Shown one piece after another: positions 58,589-64,000 of a DNA stretch of 64,000 nucleotides. The notes beneath the pieces are model-generated. The model ran no database searches. It was not told the DNA's origin and was given only the letters and a program-made list of their open reading frames with translations. Numbering within the stretch: position 1 is the first letter of the stretch; each line of letters starts with the position of its first letter. Made by a program: the position numbers and the translations under genes. Source of the stretch: Nitrosarchaeum sp. (GTDB lineage Archaea; Thermoproteota; Nitrososphaeria; Nitrososphaerales; Nitrosopumilaceae); assembly GCA_003569705.1 (NCBI GenBank), contig BGOU01000008.1, forward strand, positions 1 through 64,000, written 5' to 3'.

Positions 58589-58882
58589 TTATACACCAAG
58601 GATCTTTTTGAGCATCAATCTATAATCAACCTCAGTTTTTTCACTTCCCGCTGAAGGTAATGCAAAAACCAATGTGGATTTTATTGCTCGAAGTGCAGTC
58701 AGTTCATCACTAATAGATTCAGTCATATCATCACTTACCAAAACTAATCCAACGTCAGGATTATCAGTTAGTTTCTTAATTTCATCTAATGCTTTTTTAG
58801 GGGTATCTGAGATTATTCCAGGTACTCCTGCTAATTGGAAACTGGTAACAAAGGATTTGCTTCCTACAGTGAATATTTTCAC
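58589..58882 (-). CDS. atpF: A/V-type ATP synthase subunit F
   Basis: This 97-residue protein has the subunit F pattern: MKIFTVGSKSFVTSFQLAGV, ALDEIKKLTDNPDVGLVLVS and a C-terminal helix. It is the stalk-side regulatory subunit of the archaeal A1Ao ATP synthase. The rest of the ATPase is outside the window. It is placed upstream of the dehydrogenase and on the same strand, though not clearly in one operon. Confidence 0.85.
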   Translation of the reverse strand: MKIFTVGSKSFVTSFQLAGVPGIISDTPKKALDEIKKLTDNPDVGLVLVSDDMTESISDELTALRAIKSTLVFALPSAGSEKTEVDYRLMLKKILGV

Positions 58883-58971
58883 AGATCAAAATTTTGTTTA
58901 TTCTAATTTAACCCTTTTTGGTAGGTATTAGATCAGGAAAGATTGATTTAGTTTAAGAAACCAAACAAATC

Positions 58972-59271
58972 ATGATAAAAATTGACACTCAGAAAAATGT
59001 CTATTTATTCACGCATGGAAGAATGGATCTACAAGAAAAAGCAGTAAGTGCCCTAGTCTCAAAAGGATTCTCAAAGGAGAAAATAGTCATGGCATTACCA
59101 AGTAAAGTTGGAAATGTAGGAGATTACATGGCAATGCTTTGGATGCCACCTACCCCAGATCACATAAAAATTCAACACATAACCAAAGTTGAAGACGTGA
59201 AACCAGAGGGAATGGTTGGACTTTGGAAAGGCGTTTCAAAAGACGACATTGAAACTATACCATTGGGATAG
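58972..59271 (+). CDS. Hypothetical protein
   Basis: A 99-residue alpha/beta protein (NVYLFTHGRMDLQEKAVSAL, MALPSKVGNVGDYMAMLWMP). It is divergent from atpF with a 90-base gap. Small beta-alpha pattern; no family recognised. Convergent with the gene at 59274. Confidence 0.5.
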   Translation: MIKIDTQKNVYLFTHGRMDLQEKAVSALVSKGFSKEKIVMALPSKVGNVGDYMAMLWMPPTPDHIKIQHITKVEDVKPEGMVGLWKGVSKDDIETIPLG

Positions 59272-59273
59272 AA

Positions 59274-59525
59274 TTAACTAAATCCAGCGCCAAATTCATC
59301 ACCCTTTTGAAGAGGGTCACCAGAATCCAAATTTTTTAATTTTAAATAAAGCAATGATTCGTAGACTAGCTTCATTGCATCCTCATCATTTAGATTCGAA
59401 TTAGATTTTACGTGGTCATTATATTTTTGTAGTTTCTGAGCATTTTGCTCATCAGCAGATAATTCATCTTTTTCCATCATTGTTGCAATTTTTTCAATTA
59501 GAGAATCGTATTGATTTTCATCCAT
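59274..59525 (-). CDS. Hypothetical acidic protein
   Basis: An 83-residue protein with acidic helices (DSLIEKIATMMEKDELSADE, DAMKLVYESLLYLKLKNLDS) and a Gly/Phe end. No family recognised. Lies 2 bases from the stop of the convergent gene. Confidence 0.5.
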   Translation of the reverse strand: MDENQYDSLIEKIATMMEKDELSADEQNAQKLQKYNDHVKSNSNLNDEDAMKLVYESLLYLKLKNLDSGDPLQKGDEFGAGFS

Positions 59526-59574
59526 AATTATTTTGTATTATTTCTAGTTATTAACAGTTCTAATAATAGAATTT

Positions 59575-59877
59575 TCATAAATCAGAAATTAATCCTGAAA
59601 GAAAATCACCATATTCTTCATCAGAAAATCTAATCGTTTCTATTTTATTTTCTTTTTTAGCCAAATGTGTAGATTCTAAATGGTAGCAAGTTGTTTTTCC
59701 ATTTAATCTGCCAAAATAATATCCAGGACACGAACAGTATTCAGCATCAGGATCTAACCAATGTTCTTTACCTTTTCCAACGACAGTCCAAATTTTTCTT
59801 TGACTGGGTTCAAAAAGATGTAATTTAACTCGTTTTTCAGAAACTAGAGATTCAATTCTCTCAGAATCTTTGTTCAT
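59575..59877 (-). CDS. SWIM zinc-finger protein
   Basis: This 100-residue protein has a SWIM motif C-x-C-xn-C-x-H: CSCPGYYFGRLNGKTTCYHL. The fold is predicted to bind DNA or protein; in archaea SWIM proteins often accompany recombination factors (Shu-like), which cannot be confirmed here. Transcribed divergently from the phosphoesterase. Confidence 0.8.
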   Translation of the reverse strand: MNKDSERIESLVSEKRVKLHLFEPSQRKIWTVVGKGKEHWLDPDAEYCSCPGYYFGRLNGKTTCYHLESTHLAKKENKIETIRFSDEEYGDFLSGLISDL

Positions 59878-59911
59878 AAGAATTTAATCCAAAGTCTATT
59901 GTATATCTTTG

Positions 59912-60661
59912 ATGCTCAAAACAAGAATAATTTCATCAAAACCAATAATGGTTTTAGAGGGGGAAAAAAAGAATCTAATAATTACAGATATTCATATTGG
60001 ATTTGAAAGCACTCTTGCATCAAATGAGATCTTTATCGGAAAAAATACGTCAATCAATGAAACAATAGATGAATTATCAAGTGTAATTGATTCAGAAAAG
60101 CCAGACGCGCTGATTTTATTAGGAGATATAAAATCCAGCATAAAAAATATCTCAAAAAGCGAATGGGACGAAGTTCCGTTATTTTTTAAGAGAATAAAAC
60201 AGAAATGCGATGTGATATTAATTCCTGGAAATCATGATGCAAACATACAGAGACTAGTTCCGGAAAATATCTCAATGATCAGTTCTACGGGAATGGTGGA
60301 AGAAAATATTTTGCTCACGCATGGACATACAATGCCTTCAGAAAATTTTTCCCATGTAGATAAAATCATCATGGGTCATGTACATCCGGTATTTTTTCAA
60401 GAAGATTCAGTACTAAATGGACAAAGAGTATGGATTTCAATGAAAACAAAAAAACAAAATATTTTTCCAAATAAATCAGGAGATATAGAAATAACAATCA
60501 TCCCATCATTTAACAGATATTTTTATGCAACTCATAAAAGAAAATATAAAAAATCAATTTCCCCCATAATAGAAAAAATAAAACAGGTGTCATCTGCCAA
60601 AATAATCACATTAGATGGAACTATTATTGGAGATGAATCGATAATTGATCAAGTGTTATAG
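59912..60661 (+). CDS. Calcineurin-type metallophosphoesterase
   Basis: The start at ATG 59912 is preferred to a TTG three bases upstream. Motifs in order: ITDIHIGFE (D-x-H), LLGDIKS (GD), IPGNHDAN (GNHD), LTHGHT (GH) and MGHVHPVF (GHxH). 249 residues. Two metals, likely Mn or Fe. A DNA, nucleotide or phosphoprotein substrate is possible; the sequence does not decide. Neighbour to the SWIM gene in divergent arrangement. Confidence 0.85.
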   Translation: MLKTRIISSKPIMVLEGEKKNLIITDIHIGFESTLASNEIFIGKNTSINETIDELSSVIDSEKPDALILLGDIKSSIKNISKSEWDEVPLFFKRIKQKCDVILIPGNHDANIQRLVPENISMISSTGMVEENILLTHGHTMPSENFSHVDKIIMGHVHPVFFQEDSVLNGQRVWISMKTKKQNIFPNKSGDIEITIIPSFNRYFYATHKRKYKKSISPIIEKIKQVSSAKIITLDGTIIGDESIIDQVL

Positions 60662-60718
60662 TTGAATTCAAATCAAGAATAGGTTTTTGTTACAAATGGT
60701 ATTTTGTGATCATAATAG

Positions 60719-63700
60719 TTATTCAATTTTATCATATGGTTCTATAGGATCTTTTGTTGTTTCATTATCTTTGAGCCATTCTAGAGTCTTTACAAATGAA
60801 TCAGCTAGCTCAATAGTTGTAAGAACTGGAATTCCTAATTCAAGTGCTTTTCTTCTAATTTGATATTCATCCTCAAGCATTCCAACATATTTTTCAAGTG
60901 TTGATGTGCTAGGAATATTTATGATAAAATCTATCTTTCGTTCATAAAGCAAATCTGCAATGTTAGGTTTTCTTGTAGGTTCTGAAATTTTGTGAACTAC
61001 TTCAACATCACCAATCTTTTCTTCAAAAAATTCTGCAGTATGCTCAGTTGCAACGATCTTAAATCCAAGACTTTTCAATCGTGCGATTGGTTGCAATAAC
61101 TTTTCTTTATTTTGAGAACCACCAACTGTAACAAGTGCTGTGCCTGTCTTTGGGAGAGTATATCCTGCAGAAGTAAGCCCTTTAGCTAATGCATCGTAAA
61201 AGCTTGTTCCAAAGCATGCAACTTCGCCAGTAGATTGCATTTCCACGCCTAGTCTAATATCTGCCCCCTCTAGTTGCATAAAGGAGAATTGAGGTACCTT
61301 GATTCCAAAATTTGGAATTTTTTGCCATTTATTTTCAGGTAATTTGGGAAGGGGTTTACCCAAAATTGCCTTTGCTGCTAACAAGATAAGATTTGTCTTA
61401 ACAAGTTTTGATACAAATGGCATAGAACGAGATGCTCTAATGTTTAGTTCAATTACATAGACATGATCATCATGAATTAGAAATTGTAGATTAAATGGTC
61501 CTTTAACATTAAACGTTTTTGCAATCTTTGTAGAGTATTCAGTGATAGTTTCAATAGTTTTATTGTTTAGTCTCCATGGCGGAATACACATCATGGCATC
61601 ACCTGAATGAACACCTGCACTTTCAATGTGTTCAACTATGGCGCCAATTATAACATCAGTTCCATTACTGACTCCATCAACATCTACTTCTAGTGAATTT
61701 AACATGAATTTTGAGATAACTACTGGATGATCAGGTGATACATCAGTTGCTTCTTTAACATATTTTTTTAATTCATCTTGGGACCATACAACTTTCATTG
61801 CAGCGCCAGATAACACATATGAAGGTCTAACAATTACTGGGAAACCTACGTTTTGTGCAAAACTTTTTGCCTCAGCAGTATTTGAGAATGCTTGCCATCT
61901 TGGTTGTTGAATATGTAATTTATCTAATTCCGCACTGAATTTGGAACGATCTTCTGCTCTATCAACATCATTTGCAGCAGTACCAATTATGTTAATACCA
62001 TTTTTTGCAAGACCTAATGTTAAATTATTTGCAGTTTGACCTCCAACACAAGTAACTATACCTTTTGGATTTTCAAATTCTGCAATATCCAAAATTCTTT
62101 CCAAAGTTAATTCTTCAAAGTACAATCGACTACAAATATCATAATCAGTTGAAACAGTTTCAGGATTACAGTTTACAACTGAAACATTTTTTTCGCCATT
62201 TTCTTGCAAACCCCAAACCATATTTACAGTGCCCCAATCAAACTCTACACTGCTGCCAATACGATAAGGACCTGCGCCAAGTACGATGACGCCTTTTTCA
62301 TCAGGTGTTATTTGAATATCATTTTGATTACCGCCATATGTCAGATAGAGGTAGTTGGTAACTGCAGGCCATTCAGCTGCCAAAGTATCAATTTGCTTTA
62401 CAGAAGGTAAAACACCCGCTTTTTTACGTATTTCACGTATTTCTTCAGCAGGTTTGTCTTTTGCACGCGCAATTTGCTTGTCAGAGAATCCCATCTTTTT
62501 TGATTCCCAAAGCAAGGGAGTGTCAAGTGGCTCTTTTTTTAATTTAGATTCAATATCCACGATATTTTTGATTTTTTCAATAAACCAAGGATCAATTGCA
62601 GAAAGTCGATAGATTCTCTCAACTGAGATTCCCATCTTAAGAGCGGCTGCAACATAATACAAAATCAAATCATCAGGATGAGATAGGTGATCTTCTATTT
62701 GCTCTTCGTCATATGATTCCATATTTGCTCGATTTAGAACAAGACCGTCATTTCCAATGTCAAGCATTCGTATTGATTTTTGTAATGATTCCTCAAAGCT
62801 TCTTCCAACTGCCATAACTTCACCAACTGATTTCATGGTAGGACCAAGTTTTCGTTTTACAAGATCAAATTTTGCAAAATCCCATCTAGGATGTTTACAT
62901 ACAATGTAATCCAAAGAAGGTTCAAAACAAGCAGTGGTAGATTTTGTAATTCTATTTTCTAATTCGGGCAATGTATATCCCAATCCAATTTTTGCAGACA
63001 TGTATGCAAGTGGATAACCTGTTGCTTTACTTGCAAGTGCAGAGGATCGTGATAATCGAGGATTGATTTCTATTGCAACGTATCTATCAGAATCAGGATC
63101 CAATCCATATTGTATGTTACATTCACCTACAATTCCAACATGTTTTGTTGCACGCAAAGCTGCAGTGCGAAGCATGTGATATTCATGATTGTCAATTGTT
63201 TGAGAAGGTGCAACAACAATATTATCACCAGTGTGAACTTTCATTGAAAGAACATTTTCCATATTACAAACAATTACATTATTTCCATCATAATCTTGCA
63301 TCACTTCATATTCTATTTGCTTCCAATGTCCAATGTATTCCTCAATTAGAACTTGACCCACAAGACTTGCCCTTAGCCCTCGTTCAACAATTTCGTGTAA
63401 TTCAATTTCATTGTAAGCAACTCCACCTCCCTTACCGCCAAGTGTATACGCTACTCGAATAATTACAGGGTATCCTAATTCTTGAGCAATTTCTTTGGCA
63501 TCTGTAAAATTTGTAACAGTTCTACTTTTTAGAATTGGAACATTGCACTGATTCATAGAGTCTTTGAAGAGTTGACGGTCCTCAGTTCTTTGAATTCCCT
63601 GAATTTGTGTGCCCAAAACATGCACTCCATACTTTTCAAGTATGCCTGCTTGTGCAAGATTAACACCACAATTCAAAGCAGTCTGACCCCCATATGCCAG

Positions 63701-64000
63701 CATTATCCCATCAGGCCTTTCCTTTTCGATAATAGATTCTACATACTCGACATTCACAGGTAACAAATACACTTTATTTGCAAATCTAGTATCTGTCTGA
63801 ATTGTTGCAATGTTTGGATTGATTAAGATACTTTTCAGTCCATCTTCGTGTATTGCTTTGAGGCATTGGCTTCCGGAGTAGTCAAATTGACGGTCGTTTT
63901 TAGCGACTCTCGCCGGCTTCTCCGATTTTTATTGCCCCACTACCAAGTACAAGAATTTTTTTTATCGACTCATTCTTCGGCAGATTTACCTTCCTCCATA
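60719..64000 (-). CDS. carB: Carbamoyl-phosphate synthase large subunit, with a 22-bp insertion near the N-terminus
   Basis: This large synthase subunit makes carbamoyl phosphate for arginine and pyrimidines. Two ATP-grasp halves are visible (GYPVIIRVAYTLGGKGGGVA in the first, GFPVIVRPSYVLSGAAMKVV in the second), with linking oligomerisation and C-terminal MGS-like domains. Downstream of 63772 all is in frame. Upstream, PKNESIKKILVLGSGAIKIGEAGE (split by the shift) and FDYSGSQCLKAIHEDG are separated by 22 extra bases (63887-63908) which bring a stop. Without them the frame runs open to the window edge; no good start codon lies inside. A short frame ending at 63972 may be the carA end. Confidence 0.88.

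Overview
The window is a low-GC archaeal chromosome segment from an ammonia-oxidising thaumarchaeon (Nitrososphaerota, most likely the Nitrosopumilus/Nitrosarchaeum group). The evidence is a 16S-23S rRNA operon with a short spacer lacking tRNA, archaeal EF-1A, ribosomal protein S10 and RNA polymerase subunit P, the archaeal bifunctional FBP aldolase/phosphatase, an archaeal ATP-dependent DNA ligase, a tRNA-splicing endonuclease, a 3-hydroxyacyl-CoA dehydrogenase of the type used in the 3-hydroxypropionate/4-hydroxybutyrate cycle, and many small lineage-specific proteins. The genus is inferred; no ammonia-oxidation gene lies in the window.

Layout. 0-5.5 kb: the end of a universal stress protein, a broken msrA, secreted proteins with WIKN-type repeats, a methyltransferase and a broken RDD gene. 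5.5-10.5 kb: the rRNA operon on the minus strand, with both precursor processing stems readable and two 37-bp repeats in its 3' trailer. 10.6-15.2 kb: HemL-like aminotransferase, TPR protein, two cupins, a DnaJ-ferredoxin fusion, HIT protein and a zinc finger. 15.4-21.6 kb: a hendecad-repeat secreted protein, 3-hydroxyacyl-CoA dehydrogenase, a LOG-like protein, a tiny ribbon-helix-helix protein with a palindrome upstream, zinc-ribbon proteins and the EF-1A-S10-RpoP cluster. 21.8-30.6 kb: FBP aldolase/phosphatase, DNA ligase, PhoU-like protein, tRNA endonuclease, a tandem-SDR protein with a hotdog partner, and UspA. 30.6-38 kb: small proteins, TauE, DUF192, an MFS carrier and an 800-bp intergenic island holding two candidate structured RNAs. 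38-48.6 kb: regulators and signalling (DUF151, DtxR-like, PIN-ATPase-KH, HPt, response regulator, histidine kinase), a base-excision-repair pair and a lone peptide-type ABC ATPase. 48.9-64 kb: AspS, the ilvB-ilvH-leuA-leuB operon, an aldolase with a 51-bp tandem-repeat tail, Zn-alcohol dehydrogenase, A-type ATPase subunit F, a SWIM protein, a phosphoesterase and carB.

Many reading frames are broken by one base, usually one base missing from a homopolymer run, while the protein sequence continues intact in the next frame. This looks more like base-calling error in the assembly than gene decay. I merged such pieces into single genes and flagged them. Of the untranslated structure, the strongest candidates for something undescribed are the two folded RNAs at 35.7 and 36.0 kb, especially the first, which ends in a T-run complementary to an internal A-rich segment.
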